Positions 1-13,602 are shown, numbered from the stretch's first letter. The stretch is 64,000 bases of DNA from Flaccisagitta enflata (GCA_965153355.1 OZ231127.1:48794001-48858000); one strand, 5' to 3'. A program made the numbers and translations. Notes: generated by a model not told the origin, from the sequence alone.

Positions 1-640
1 CAAGCGCCTAATATTGACAAAAAATGACATCAAGGAATTGACTTGACAAGACAAACAAACGAATTTGCCGTCAGTGAAGAAACTTGTTTTGGGCCATGCC
101 TGAGAAAAAGGCCGCCTTCAGCACGGACTGCCAGTGAAGACATGAAATTCCAGATGAATGCCGGAATTGTCTACGTTAAAGCTCATAGTGACATTTTGGG
201 TGCAGACGCAAGGGCGGTCGTATCTAACTAATGCACGATCTGGTTGGCCGTCATGCATGGTCCATCCCTAAGTCCACGGTAACCAGCTCCATTCAAAGGG
301 TTTAGATTAAGATTAGGCGCGGTGAAAATGATTTATGTGAAAGACTAAGTTATCGACAGCCGAGGGCGGGGTGACATTTTTAGCATTCATGTTAGGAAAA
401 AAAATGACAATGATTAGACTAGTAACGCAACGCCACGCCGTGATCCTGAAAGGTTGATATGTCACACGTCTAAAGACAAAGAAGAGTTTGATACAAAGGA
501 CAGTGTCCATATACCATGACATGAAAGTAGAGATGTTATATTCAAAAAAAAGCTTGAGTTGGCATGTTGAAATGCTTCATCAATAATCATGTCACTATCA
601 TCAAATTTGGGATCATGCACATGCGCGTGCACGCGCAAAC
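1..640. other. no recognisable gene
   Basis: Mixed-composition DNA. Short open frames occur but show no domain, start context or splice pattern that I can support. Nothing repetitive stands out until about position 610, where CACG-rich sequence begins. Confidence 0.6.
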
Positions 641-732
641 AAAGACGCACGCACTTGAGCGCATACACGTGCTCGGGCACGCAGACAAAGACGCACGCAC
701 TTGAGCGCATACACGTGCTCAGGCACGCACAC
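641..732. repeat. two-unit tandem duplication, 46 bp
   Basis: A 46-bp unit beginning AAAGACGCACGCACTTGAGC occurs twice in tandem (641-686 and 687-732). The second unit diverges only near its end. It sits in a CACG/CGCA-rich patch of alternating purine and pyrimidine. Confidence 0.85.
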
Positions 733-862
733 ACGGGCAGGCAAGCGCACGCACGTGCAGATCGGAAGCGCACATAACGAGCGGCGACCGACGAAATATC
801 CTTTTCTCAACCGGAAAATTGGTCACAAAGTGGTCATTTGTCATTTCCATCAGAGAAGGCGG

Positions 863-921
863 TGGTGGTGGTGGCGAGTGGCGGCGAAAGAGGCGGCGGC
901 GGCGAAAGAGGCGGCGGCGGC
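863..921. repeat. GGT/GGC-rich trinucleotide patch
   Basis: A GGTGGTGGT run is followed by GGCGGCGGCGAAAGA units, two of which repeat. No supported gene includes it. A weaker GAT/GAC patch follows at about 1010-1060. Confidence 0.7.
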
Positions 922-1510
922 AATTATTCATTGGAAGCCAACTAAATGATTAGGTCGATATGACTTCATTCCATGAAATGGGCTCTACCAGATATTTATA
1001 TATTTGAAGGCGGTGGTGATGACCATGATGGAGATGAAGACGATGATGATGATGATGGAGAAAAGAAGGAGAAAAAAAGGCGAAAAGAGAAGAAAAAACA
1101 AGGGGGCAAGGGGAAGATTATAAAACGAGTTCGTTGCGACAACGTTGCTTGCGACGGACCTCTAAAACAACTGAAATGTTATTTTGCCACATGTGATAAA
1201 TGAGTAAAAACATTTTGATTGGCCAGTAGGACGTAAATAGAAGAATGGTGACTCAATGGCGTATGATCGGTTCGAACTAACATAATTGACAAGAGACGTT
1301 GGTAGTAACATCATTTACAGAAACCGCCAAAAGTATTGTCATGACGGACCCATTCCAGATGAGTGAAACCACTTTGCACTCATTGAACCTTTAATTTTAG
1401 TCTGGTAAACCTCAGAGTGACGAACTAGAATCCAGTCTGGTTATTGAACGTATGCGACAGAATGATGGACAGATGGACAAACCGACCGAGCAAAGTACCA
1501 AAGGAAGAAG

Positions 1511-1845
1511 TAGAAGAAGAAGAAGAAGAAGAAGAAGAAGAAGAAGAAGAAGAAGAAGAAGAAGAAGAAGAAGAAGAAGAAGAAGAAGAAGAAGAAGAAG
1601 AAGAAGAAGAAGAAGAAGAAGAAGAAGAAGAAGAAGAAGAAGAAGAAGAAGAAGAAGAAGAAGAAGAAGAAGAAGAAGAAGAAGAAGAAGAAGAAGAAGA
1701 AGAAGAAGAAGAAGAAGAAGAAGAGTAAGAAGGAGAAGAGGAAGAAGAAGAAGAAGAAGAAGAAGAAGAAGAAGAAGAAGAAGAAGAAGAAGAAAAAGAA
1801 AAAGAAGAAGAAGAAGAAGAAGAAGAAGAAGAAGAAGAAGAAGAA

Positions 1846-1901
<56 letters not shown>

Positions 1902-1957
1902 AGAAGGAGAAGAAGAAAAAGAAAAGAAAAAGAAGAAGAAGAAAAAGAAGAAGAAAC
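1511..1957. repeat. (GAA)n microsatellite, about 450 bp
   Basis: Almost pure GAA repeats, with interruptions near 1724-1740 (AAGAGTAAGAAGG) and towards the 3' end (GAAAAAG, GAGGAA). Open frames through it encode only poly-Glu, poly-Arg or poly-Lys and, on the other strand, poly-Phe or poly-Leu. They are not genes. Tracts of this length can form intramolecular triplex DNA. Confidence 0.98.
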
Positions 1958-2246
1958 AGAAGGAGAGAGATGAGGAGAGGTAAAAAAAGGAATAAGAAGA
2001 TAAGGGAAAAGATGATTAGTCTGACGGCGGTCGTGGATATGTGTGTGGATGTGGATGAATAGATATTGGCGTTAAGTGATGGATGGCGGGTTGAAAGCGA
2101 AATGCGCATCATCGCCATCGGCAATCGATTCAATTTAATGCAAGGCGTGGTTCAAAGAGAAAAGCCAACTCTGTCTCTGTCCTTTAACTGATCGTCTCTG
2201 TCGCTCTTCCTTTCCGCTGTTGCTCTATCCGTCGGAAAACTTCTTT

Positions 2247-2262
2247 CTCTCTTTCTTTCTTC

Positions 2263-2321
<59 letters not shown>

Positions 2322-2322
2322 T

Positions 2323-2361
<39 letters not shown>
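2247..2361. repeat. (CTTT)n followed by (CT)n
   Basis: A CTTT tetranucleotide run (about 2247-2318) merges into a CT dinucleotide run (about 2322-2361). Confidence 0.97.
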
Positions 2362-2362
<1 letters not shown>

Positions 2363-3910
2363 GAGATTGATTAGTTTAACCATCGTCCCCTGGCAGAAGA
2401 CATGTACTGGATTAGTAGATTATATGGGATTCATGAGGTTCGTGGGGGGACAGTATGCGTGCGCGGTTGAGAGAAAAGGGGCTATGGATTTGACTATTTG
2501 TGAGAGTGGGAGTACTGTGGAGCTCCGCCTCCATAACAGCGTCTGTAACGGTGCCCTGCCTTTAAAGGGCAAGATACTATTATCATAAAATCATTCAGGC
2601 TTGTTAAAATACTTCTGGTTGATTGACTTCCTCAAACAGTGACTCACCTTTTTAGGTAAATTTTTTTGACTCTTCAAATAAATTTCCCATTAATAAAGGT
2701 GACATTGATAAAGAATGTCAGTACAAAAATCATTTGAAAACTCTTTGTTTTAGACTACTGTTTTAGATCGCATTCAAATTTCTTGTCAGCAATTATTCTT
2801 TTTGCATATGATGTTTTCATACATCAAAATGTTCAAACAAAAATGATAAAGCTTCATAATAGCAGTTCCTCTCTTAAGCTCCCTTTTTCAGTCCCATCAA
2901 GACTTATGCCGAGGTCCCGCTGTTGTGACTGAATGCACATATTCAAAGAAATCACCTAGTCGAGGCAAAGATCTTTTAAATGAATCATCGTTTCTCCATC
3001 CTTATATACAATGTATTCGTACTGAAATGTACTGCACGAAAGCCACGATCCGCAAAAGACCTGATCTGGCGCATTGAAATAGGACTAATCCTCTTTCGTG
3101 TGAGAGCCAAAGGAATAGTTGTGTTGTGTGGACAACAAGCAAAGTGGCTGGACACAAAGCCAAAGGCCCGGGATTAAACGGAGCAGTGAACTGGGATTTT
3201 GCCATGTTATTTCCAAGGGGAGTTTTAAATCCTTGCACCAGTCGTGGGACATAAAGGCAATGATTTAGTCTTTTTTCATGAATAAGCCCTTCCCCCTCAC
3301 TCCTCCTTTTTTACAGACATCGTACCGATTTGTATCATTGTCACATAAATGGATAGGGCAACAATATACAAAATAGCAAAAAGGGAAAAGAATGATCAAA
3401 ATGCGCCCGCCTGTGTTAGTACGCCGATTTAATAAATACTCTTGGAATCGACCCTTTATGATGTGACATTATTGATTTAATTTCAGAGCCAATCTATTAT
3501 TCTTAACCTCGATGACAGTTTACAAAGAAATAAAATCAAAATAATCCTCTTAAGAATTCCCCTTAAGAAAATCCTTTTATTTGTTTGTAAGCTTGAAATT
3601 GGCCCCGAAGAAGGTTACTATCATAATAGTCGCAAAAAAATGGTATGTGTTGAGGGGAGTCATAATAAATTATTGGGTGGTCATTTGCACATATGTATAT
3701 CTTGAGCTTTCAATGACAAAAAAAATGGAATCTCAAAATCAAACAGCAAAACAAGCAAACTTTAGGGTTGCAAATGAGTTTTTACCAATTACATATTGAG
3801 ACCATGGTTTAATCAAAAATTCAGAGCCTCCATGCAAAAAAATTATACTCTTGTAAATTTGGTACATTATTTCGAAACCCTATGACCATTATGGTGTGAG
3901 GTGGTGAGAG
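2362..3910. other. no recognisable gene
   Basis: AT-rich unique-looking sequence. No coding region, RNA gene or clear repeat was identified. Confidence 0.55.
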
Positions 3911-4449
3911 GGGCAGCGGCCCCGAAGGAGCCGATGACCTATGCTGTTTTTATTTGAGCCTGGAGGCTGGAATTGGGGCCTTGAAGCTGGGATTTGAGCT
4001 TAGAGGCGGGGATTTGAGCCTTGTGGCTGAGATTTGAGCCTCGAGACTGGTATTTGAGCCTCGAGATTGGGATTTGAGCCTCAAGGCTGGGATTTGGGCG
4101 TTGAGGCTGAGATTTGGGCAACGAGGCTAGGATTTAGGCCTCGAGGCTAGGATTTAGGCCTCGAGGCTAGGATTTGGGCCTCAAGGCTAGGATTTGGGCC
4201 TCGAGGCTGGGATTTGGGCCTCGAGGCTGGGATTTGGGCTTCGAGGCTGGGAATTGGGCCTCGAGGCTGGGATTTGGGCCTTGAGGCTTGGATTTGGGTT
4301 TCGAAGCTAGGATTTAGGCCTCAAGGCTGGGATTTGGGTCTTGATACTGAAAGCGGGGGGGGGGGGGGTACGAAGAAGGAGAAGGAGGAGAAGGAGAAAT
4401 TTCTCCTGTGTGAAAGCATAGGTCATCGGCCCCTTCGGGGCCGCTGCCC
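3911..4449. mobile_element. GGGCAGCGG-family inverted-repeat element with minisatellite core
   Basis: The ends at 3911-3945 and 4415-4449 are inverted copies of a 35-bp sequence beginning GGGCAGCGGCCCCGAAGG. The right end is followed by AAAAGCTTTTTT. Each end is also a small hairpin by itself (CGGCCCC/GGGGCCG). The core (about 3955-4350) is a minisatellite of roughly 20-bp units related to GAGGCTGGGATTTGGGCCTC. A poly-G run and a GGA-rich patch lie at 4354-4400. The same ends bracket a different minisatellite at 6625-7219. This is probably a non-autonomous DNA element. The class is inferred, and no transposase is present. Confidence 0.75.
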
Positions 4450-4771
4450 AAAAGCTTTTTTCAAATAAGATGATAAGTGTCACACAAGAACAATTCATTA
4501 ATGCCAGGCAAAGCAATCCGCGTACTATGTAGAGTGCTCACCCATAGTTGGAACACAAAATAGCGGTGGACGACCCTGCCAATTTACTGCCATACACCAC
4601 TGCTCTCAATGCCACGAGAGAATAACACTGAATCATGATATTCATCCATCAATTCATCCATTGTCCCGTTGCAATCTCACAGATGACCAGCATTTTCATG
4701 TGCTAAGCTTGGACGATACACGAGATAAAAATTCACCTATAATTGAATAGAACATTGCCCTCAATGACTTA

Positions 4772-5374
4772 CAGTCATGCTTGGATAAATTGCAACTGGA
4801 ACTTTATTTGATCATTAAGTGATACTTAATGAGTCAAACTGTATAAATTGGACATTTATTGACAGGTTAGCATCTATATTTAGTTAAATCGCCGTCATTT
4901 TCAACATTTATCAAGATTCTGCACGGCATTAATGTTGCAAAGCTAATGAGGTAATTTAGGTTGAGAGATCACTGACATTGCATGTTAATCTCTATTCATT
5001 CTTCTAGTTTTGGTCAAACTAAGGGCCCAAACCATAGAATATTCGTGACCATTTGAAAGCTCTGCAAAAAATCTTTCAAATGCAATGTTGCTGGTCATTG
5101 TGGCTTCATTCGTTTAGAAATAACAAAGGTTTGAAGAAAAATATTACCGATAGAAAAAATGCTCAATTATGATGAATTTTCCTCCCCGTTTTTTTGGTCC
5201 TTCTCTTTAAAACAACATTCCATCTAAATGCATCAACAAAATTTGCTCTACTTGGTCTCAATCTCTTCATCTTTTTAAAAGCTTCAATTTCATCTTTGAT
5301 TTTGCTAGGTTTTTCTGATTTTCGACTGAGTAATAGGCTTGAGAATCCAGTTGCAATTTATCCAAGCATGACTG
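4772..5374. mobile_element. palindromic TA-flanked MITE
   Basis: The left end CAGTCATGCTTGGATAAATT and the right end, its reverse complement (AATTTATCCAAGCATGACTG), are flanked by TA on each side (4770-4771 and 5375-5376). Inverted similarity continues inward, making a 603-bp foldback. A TA duplication and CAG...CTG ends fit a Tc1/mariner-type MITE. A plus-strand open frame near the right end is only a by-product of the arm. Confidence 0.85.
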
Positions 5375-5436
5375 TACATCGCACTGCAAGCATTTTATAA
5401 GACAAATATGTCAAAATGGAAATCCATTATCATACA

Positions 5437-5500
5437 TGACGTCAGGCCGCCCTCGCCTCGAGTGGATATAAAAGTTCATCAAATCATACAGTCTCGTTGA
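5437..5500 (+). promoter_or_regulatory. CRE plus TATA promoter-like cluster
   Basis: A perfect CRE palindrome TGACGTCA (5437-5444) is followed 22 bp later by TATAAAA (5467-5473) and an initiator-like CATACAGTC (5486-5494). A second TATAAATA lies near 5630 and another TGACGTCA near 6096. No downstream gene was found, so function is only a possibility. Confidence 0.35.
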
Positions 5501-6624
5501 TTTGAATATTTCTATATCAGTAGGTCGATGGCCTTACAACTCGTACATTGTACCGTTACATGGCCATGACAAGGGCATGGGCTTGTAAACAAATTCAACG
5601 ACCTCTCACGAGATTTGTACAAATTTGGGTATAAATACACCCGACTTTAACGGACCCGAGAGTAACAAAAATTTTATGACTATGACGGAGGTGAAATTTC
5701 GGTTCCTTTATGACATTTCCTTTAATTTCTCATATTGGCATTATAATTGATCCCCGCAATAAAGAATGTCGAGGGACCAAGAAACTTCATCTGTCATAGG
5801 CGGATTTCCCTCTTCAATTCATTCAATTTTTGAGGTGTTGTTGCACTTGTCATAGATATAGTCTATGCTATAGGCTATTGCATAAATGGTAAAATTGGGC
5901 ATAAGTGCAGTTACGAAGGAGAGCGCTGGTATTGACTAGTCGACTCAGTTGCAAAGCCGCAATGACACGCTCGCACATTCACAGTGACACACTTTTTCAG
6001 AATAACTCGACTCGCTCACGGTAGGTTGATGACTTTTTCTACACGAACTCTGACCTCGGACAGTTTTATCGCCGCGGCCGTGGAAGTCGTTAAGGTGACG
6101 TCATTATATCGCCAAACGCGGTTTTGAGGAGGAGTGATCGCGGATGGAGGGGGGAGGGTACGTTCAGTCACTCGCTTACCGCAATGTGCGTTCAGTCACT
6201 CACTGAAATGGAATTTCTATTTATTTCTTTTGAATTCTATTGATTACTTGGGTTTTTTTCGGTGGTCAACTATAATCATAAATAAAAGAAATCATCATCA
6301 ACTTCCAATAATCCACAAGCGCAAGAGACCAAAACCAATCCGCTTAGATTAGTTTGGCAAAGACTGTTTGCATAGAGTAACTGCCAACTTTGTACCCATC
6401 ATGATTTCATAGAAATGTACCTTTCATAGAAATGTACCTATTGTAGAAACGATGAAAAAAAGCCTCACATGAAAAGAATTAGTAGAAAAAGAAAGAAAAA
6501 ATGAAATGAAGAAAGAGCAAATGGAGGGAAAAGAGGAAAAGAAACAGTCGCCCAAGGGCAATATGTGGTCAGCGATACCCGTTACCCTGCTTTGTGTGAT
6601 TGTCAATGTAGGTGATGGTTAGCA
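5501..6624. other. no recognisable gene
   Basis: No coding region or repeat was recognised apart from the isolated TATA and CRE words noted for the preceding cluster. Confidence 0.5.
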
Positions 6625-7219
6625 GGGCAGCGGCCCCAAAAGGGACGATATCCTGTGAAACACAGGGGGTTTTATGCCCAATTGGGTTTGAGAGCACCAT
6701 TGCACCATTGAATAACATGGGAAATCGACAAAAAACAAAAATTTCAGTGAATAGCATGGAAAATTGACAAATGAAAAAAATGTGTGATCTTCATTAAATG
6801 ATGTGGTAAATTGAGGAGAAAATGAAAAAATGTAGAATTCCTATTGAATAACATGGGAAATTGACAAATAATTTAAAAACAAAGGATTCCCATTGAATAA
6901 TATGAAAAATTGATGAAAACTGAAAAAATACAAAAGCTTCCATAGAATAACACGGAAAATTGACAAGAAAATAAAAAAAAGTAGAATTCCAATTGAATAA
7001 CATAGGAAATTAGGGAATTATAGAAAAATGTGGAATTCTCATTGAATAATATGGAAAATTGATGAAAAATGAGAAAAATGTAGAATTCCCATTGAATAAC
7101 ATGAGAAATTGACTGAAATGGCGGGGGGGGACGTACAAACGAACAAACAAATTAACAAACAAATGAGCGAAAGTCCCCCTGTGTTCTACAGGACATCGTC
7201 TCCTTTGGGACCGCTGCCC
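6625..7219. mobile_element. GGGCAGCGG-family element, second copy with a different minisatellite
   Basis: The left end begins GGGCAGCGGCCCCAAAAGGG. The right end (about 7174-7219) is its inverted counterpart, ending GGGACCGCTGCCC followed by AAAAAG. The inverted match covers about 45 bp including the CACAGGGGG motif. The core (about 6690-7115) is a diverged minisatellite with units of 45-70 bp based on CATTGAATAACATGGGAAAT. Ends are shared with 3911-4449 but the core is unrelated. Confidence 0.75.
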
Positions 7220-7410
7220 AAAAAGTTGAGAGGGAAAACCATGGGAGAAAGGCGGCATTGATGATAATACCATGATGATGGCGTAAAAAACGACCTTAGC
7301 ACAACACCGACGCAACACAGACATCAACAAACACAAACACCGCATCCAGCCACAGCACGATGCACAAAATCGCATCCATATCAGGTACAAAATCTTAATG
7401 TATCTATGTA

Positions 7411-7590
7411 CAGTTGAGCTTTACTAGAGCGCATGTCAAGGGACTAAGCAAAGTTATGCCTTATAGTGAAGCTGCCTCATTGCCAATATAGAGATAACTC
7501 ATTTTTTTCATGGGACTGTAATCTGAATGCCTTAAAGGCGGGTATGCCTTATTAGCGGGTATCGGGTGCGCTCTAGCGGTGCTCCACAGT
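7411..7590. mobile_element. short MITE with CAGTTGAGC end, copy 1
   Basis: The left end TACAGTTGAGCTTTACTAGA and the right end GCGCTCTAGCGGTGCTCCAC are inverted relatives sharing CTAGAGCGC. The interior matches the copy at 43517-43692 (TTATAGTGAAG, TCATGGGA, GCCTTATTAGCGG). It is non-autonomous. Confidence 0.75.
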
Positions 7591-7847
7591 GTCTGATAAA
7601 AGTGAACTGTTTGGTTTTTTTTCTTTCATTTTTGTTCTTTTTTGTATTTCTTATCACCATGTTGTCTGAAAACGTTTTCAAATATTACTGAACATGAAAC
7701 CCCGCAAAAACAGATGTGAGAGGGACCTAAAGAATAGTATCTGTCATGGGTGGATTTTGGAAGAAATGTTTTGATAGCATTTTTTTTTGGGGGGGGGGAA
7801 GGGGGGGCATGATAAGGCGAATTTCTATCCCTCTTTGGTCCGTAAAA

Positions 7848-8363
7848 CAGGGTGATTTCTTTCAAGTGGGGGAAAGTATAAAAAGATTAGATTTTGATTA
7901 TGCAATATTGATATAAAACAAAGTAACTTCATGGTCACAAACTACATGACATTTATTATTCAACAAAGACAGAAAATTTCTGACCAGGTTTCACTTTGAT
8001 TTAGTATAGGTAAATCATCTTTTTTTAAACTGTGAATTTTTGAATTATGCGTAAAAATGATTCATTTTGGTCAAAAAGTTGAATATCTGTTCATTTGTAT
8101 CACTCATTTCAACATCTAAACTTATCTTTTTATTCAAAAACAGTTTTTGGCTTGGATTTTATAATTTCAGCTTCAAATCAAAAGTATGAAAAACCTTGAT
8201 TTTCATGAAATTTTGGTTTTGATAACAATACCAATAAGAATTTGTTAAAAGTATTTTTTCTTTGTTTAGCGATAAATATCAAGTAGTTTGCAAAAACAAA
8301 CTTATTTTGGTTTATTCTAAAGTTGTATAATTAAAACTAGAAGCCTTGAAAAAAATCACCCTG
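7848..8363. mobile_element. CAGGGTG-type palindromic MITE
   Basis: The left end is CAGGGTGATTTCTTTCAAG and the right end CTTGAAAAAAATCACCCTG, followed by TA. An inner pair, CAAACTACATGACATTTAT against the complement of ATAAATATCAAGTAGTTTG, shows that the palindrome continues inward. The left flank no longer reads TA. This looks like a mariner-type MITE. Confidence 0.75.
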
Positions 8364-8381
8364 TAGCGGGATGTAAATTGG

Positions 8382-9093
8382 AACCGTCTTTTAATCGGAA
8401 TGATAGATGTTAAACCCTTATCACTCCTAAACTACTGGGCAAAAAGTCTTGAAATTCTTAGGGAATGTAAAAAATACACTGCGGTTTTGTTATTCAAAAC
8501 TTCAATCTATAGTTACGGTTATGAATAGGTGAAGATCAGCAAATCATTGAAAAAAGAGGATTTTTAGGAGTTAAATCACTTATTTCGTATGTTTTTTTTT
8601 AAATACATCACATTATTTGCTTACCATTTCAAAATATAATGAGCTGGAACCCTGAGATTGATGTTAAATTAAAAAAAACAACATTTTATTCTGCAAATTT
8701 TTTGACCGTTTTTTATGTTTTAGATGATTTTAGTCGATTTTCCAGAATTTGATACCTGGATCAAAAAGAATTTTTATCTAGAATTAATTGTACTCTCATG
8801 CAATATCCAAATTTTCTCAATTTTTTGATAGAACTAATGTCTGTGATATATTCGCTGCCATTTGAGACCATCCCCAGGGTCACAGCTTATTTCATTCGCA
8901 AATAGCATGCAAATGGAAGAAAATATGGATAAATTACTTTTGTTTCAAAAGTAAATTTCATTTGATTTAACACCAATCCTCAACTACTTTATACTCCAAA
9001 TTGAGGTTTTACATGACAAAACCGCAGTATATTACCAGCATTCCTTGAAAATTTGAAGACTTTTTGGCAAAGGTTCAACATTTAAAGACGGTG
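8382..9093. mobile_element. diverged palindromic MITE, about 710 bp
   Basis: Inverted pairs include AACCGTCTTTTAAT with ATTTAAAGACGGTG, GCAAAAAGTCTTGAAATT with its counterpart at about 9045-9067, and ACTGCGGTTTTGT (8479-8491) with ACAAAACCGCAGT (9017-9029). The right end is followed by TA. It directly abuts the preceding MITE. Confidence 0.65.
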
Positions 9094-9280
9094 TAACTGT
9101 TAGATTTTTGATCAGTAAGCTTCGCTAAACTCTAGTTTGTTGCTGTATTAATGTTTTAGGTCAATGAAGCGTCAAAATTCAGATGGTAAATCAGTTTAAT
9201 TTCATCGGTCTTGGCATGTAGAGCCGATTGCGGCGCCACGGCCATTTAGCTTCTGTTTATCCAGTTAAAGAACGGCTCTT

Positions 9281-10385
9281 TCTTCTTCCTTTCCTTTCCC
9301 TCCTTTCCTTCATATGCGTTATCTTCGTCTTCTTCTTCTTCTTCCTCTTCTTTTTCGTCTTTTTCTTTTTCTTTTTCTTAATCTTCTTTTTTTCTTTTTC
9401 TTCTTCTTCTTCTTTGTCGTAGCCGTTTTCGTCATCTTCTTCTTCTTCTTCTTCTTCTTCTTCTTCTTCTTCTTCTTCTTCTTCTTCTTCTTCTTCTTCT
9501 TCTTCTTCTTCTTCTTCTTCTTCTTCTTCTTCTTCTTCTTCTTCTTTTTCTTTTTCTTGTTCTTCTTGTTCTTCTTGTTCTTCTTGTTCTTCTTGTTCTT
9601 CTTGTTCTTGTTCTTGTTCTTCTTCCTTCTTTTTTTTCTTTTTCTTTCCCTTTTTTTCTTCTTCTTCTTCTTCTTCTTCTTCTTCTTCTTCTTCTTCTTC
9701 TTCTTCTTCTCCTTCTTCTTCTTCTTCTTCTTCTTCTTCTTCTTCTTCTTCTTCTTCTTCTTCATCGTCGTTATTGTTGTTGTTGTCGTCGTTGTCGTCG
9801 TTTCCTCTTATAATTCTCTTTCGTTTTCTTTTTTCTTTTTTCTTTTTTCTTTTTTCTTTCTTTCTTTCTTCTTCTTCTTCTTCTTCTTCTTCTTCTTCTT
9901 CTTCTTCTTCTTCTTCTTCTTCTTCTTTTTCTTTTTATTTTTACTTTTTTTTCTTTTTCTTTTTCTTTTTCTTTTTTTATTCTTTTTCTTTTTCTTCTTC
10001 TTCTTCTTCTTCTTCTTCTTCTTCTTCTTCTTCTTCTTCTTCTTTTTCATTTTCATTTTCATTTTCATTTTCATTTTCTTTTTCTTTTTCTTTTTCTTTT
10101 TCTTTTTCTTTTTCTTTTTCTTCTTCTTCTTCTTCTTCTTCTTCTCCCTCTTTCTTTTCTTCTTTCATTCTTTCTTTCATTCTTTCTTTCTTTCTTTTAT
10201 TCTTTTTGCCTTCTTTTCTCTGTCTCTCTTTTTCGTTCTTTCTTGTTTTTCTTTTTTTCTTTCTTCCTTTTTTCTTTATTTCTTTTATTCTCTCTTTCGC
10301 TCTTTAACGCTTTCTTCCATTCTTCTTTTCATCCATTCTTTCTTTCTTTCTTTCTTCCTGTCTTCCTTCCTGTCCTTCTTTTTGC
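9281..10385. repeat. TTC-rich polypyrimidine tract, about 1.1 kb
   Basis: Long stretches of (TTC)n are mixed with TTTTTC, CTTGTT, CATTTT and TTTC repeats. All long open frames through it are low-complexity (Phe, Leu, Ser or Lys, Glu) and are not genes. It is a pyrimidine-strand partner of the (GAA)n at 1511-1957, about 8 kb away in opposite orientation. Confidence 0.97.
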
Positions 10386-10623
10386 GTGTGCGAAAAAGCC
10401 GCAATCTTCATTACATAAGGAAAGAAAGGAAGGGGGATGAGGGCGCTACTACCGGTCCATTGCGCGGCATCTTGTTCCATGCGTCTCGTTCCATGCGGCT
10501 GCAGCCCGGTGTCGCGTTGCATCATCCGCCGCATTCGGCGTCGCCTCTGTCTAACGATAATGACGCCTGATCACGGAAAAGATAAGCGACTTTAAAAGAG
10601 GCGACCTCCAAAATCTGAGGCGC

Positions 10624-12231
<1,608 letters not shown>

Positions 12232-12293
12232 TGGACCAACAGACCGACAGACCGGCGTATAAAACCTGTGATAGAGTCGCGAGTCTGCGACTA
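12232..12293 (+). mobile_element. right-end fragment of a GACC/hairpin (HINE-like) element
   Basis: The order GACCAACAGACCGACAGACC, then GATAGAGTCGCGAGTCTGCGACTAAAC, reproduces the right end of family 1 elements: degenerate GACC repeats followed by a hairpin AGTCGC/GCGACT and A residues. No left end is visible. Confidence 0.65.
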
Positions 12294-12424
12294 AACAGAG
12301 AAGGAAGTTATTTTCGAGGGTCTTACCTAGACGGCGATATATTCTGGCCAACTCATAAAACCGGAGTCTCCTTCTTTCCACGGGGTCCTAAAAATGTAGC
12401 GAGAGGAAGAGAGAGAGAGAGAGA

Positions 12425-13530
12425 TTGATAGATTGATTGATTGATTGATATATTGTCCAATGATTATGATAACATAATTGTACAACGAAATGGCATCGGT
12501 ACATGGACGAAATCAGTACATCACAGTTGTTTCATTTGGTAGGGTGCTTAATAAATAGTGCTGTATAAATAAAGATTTTCCGTCACCACAGCAAAAAAGT
12601 AACATTTCATTCTATGTTTTTAGTTATTAGCTACTTTCGAATTGTCACCAATAAATAGACAAACAGTAAAATTCTAGGATGAAAACATTTCATTTTTGTT
12701 GTTAGAAATATCCCACAATTGTCTTATGACATATTCAGCTCTGTCTACTGCATCAGAATTCATGGAGTAAATACATGAGTAATCAAATTTAACGTTCGAA
12801 TTGTACAGATTGATTTTTTCAAATTTTTTACAATCATTTATCCTGTGTGATTCATCGTCAATAACCTCACAAGTGTCACAGATTTTTGTTTTGTATTTGT
12901 GGTGATAATTGTTCTTACAATCTAACATGCCTGACATTCCCATGATAATAGCTCTCGCACCAATTTTTGATCTATTTAGTATGATTGGGGCGGTCTTTCT
13001 TTGGAAATTGTTGTCTTGTAGAATCCGACAAAAGTGTTTTGTTTTTGTTTTTTCTCCGTCAGCGCCTCCGCATTCATCTTTCATTCTCTCTATATGCTTC
13101 TCTTCAATTTTTATCCTTACACGTCTTTTCCATTCTGCAAACGGCATGAGTCTTATTTGTTCCCATGTGAAATCGAGGTCATATTGTTCTAGTAATTTGT
13201 TGATTTGTTTAGCCCACCAAAGATTTTTGAGTCTTGCTGGAGAAGTGAAAGCTTTGACCAGTCATAATCTGGTCTATTTAGCAGTGTTTTCAAGTAAACT
13301 AATTGCCATTGATGGATTCTTTGCGTTGTGTACAGACATCCTGTAAGAAACACTATTGCAACTGTTGGGGTTGTCGGTGGGAGTCCTATTGGTCTTTTTA
13401 GAGCCCATAGCTCAATACGCTCAATCTTTCTAAGTTGTTCCTTTTGTAAAACCCATGTCTCAGAGTTTGTGAGGAGTGTTGAAATGATTCTTGTTTCATG
13501 TAATTTCAGGATTGCAGCCATCTCCATGTT

Positions 13531-13535
<5 letters not shown>
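12425..13535 (-). pseudogene. LINE (non-LTR retrotransposon) 3' fragment
   Basis: Two minus-strand frames (about 13189-13535 and 12674-13188) join across a frameshift near 13190-13215. Together they encode the C-terminal end of a LINE ORF2. The first has the NSETWVLQKEQL...ALKRPIGLP pattern seen after the RT domain of many LINEs. The second, basic and Trp-rich, ends in a C-x2-C-x7-H-x4-C knuckle (CDTC...H....C). The 3' end carries a (TCAA)n tail at 12425-12450 as read on the minus strand, typical of LINE integration. The RT catalytic part is missing (5' truncation next to the GA tract at 13537). The clade is uncertain. Confidence 0.75.

Positions 13536-13536
<1 letters not shown>

Positions 13537-13600
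<64 letters not shown>
13537..13600. repeat. (GA)n microsatellite, target of the BEL insertion
   Basis: A pure GA run that abuts the left LTR. The other side of the insertion (21466 onward) continues GAGAGAGC, so the retrotransposon appears to have landed inside this repeat. Confidence 0.9.

Positions 13601-13602
<2 letters not shown>

Noticed and set aside
1441-2133. Long open frames of poly-Glu, poly-Arg and poly-Phe
   Set aside because: They are translations of the GAA repeat in different frames, with no other protein content.
9314-10570. 418-codon open frame of Phe, Leu and Val
   Set aside because: It follows from the TTC-rich tract. A repeat without stops gives open frames on both strands.
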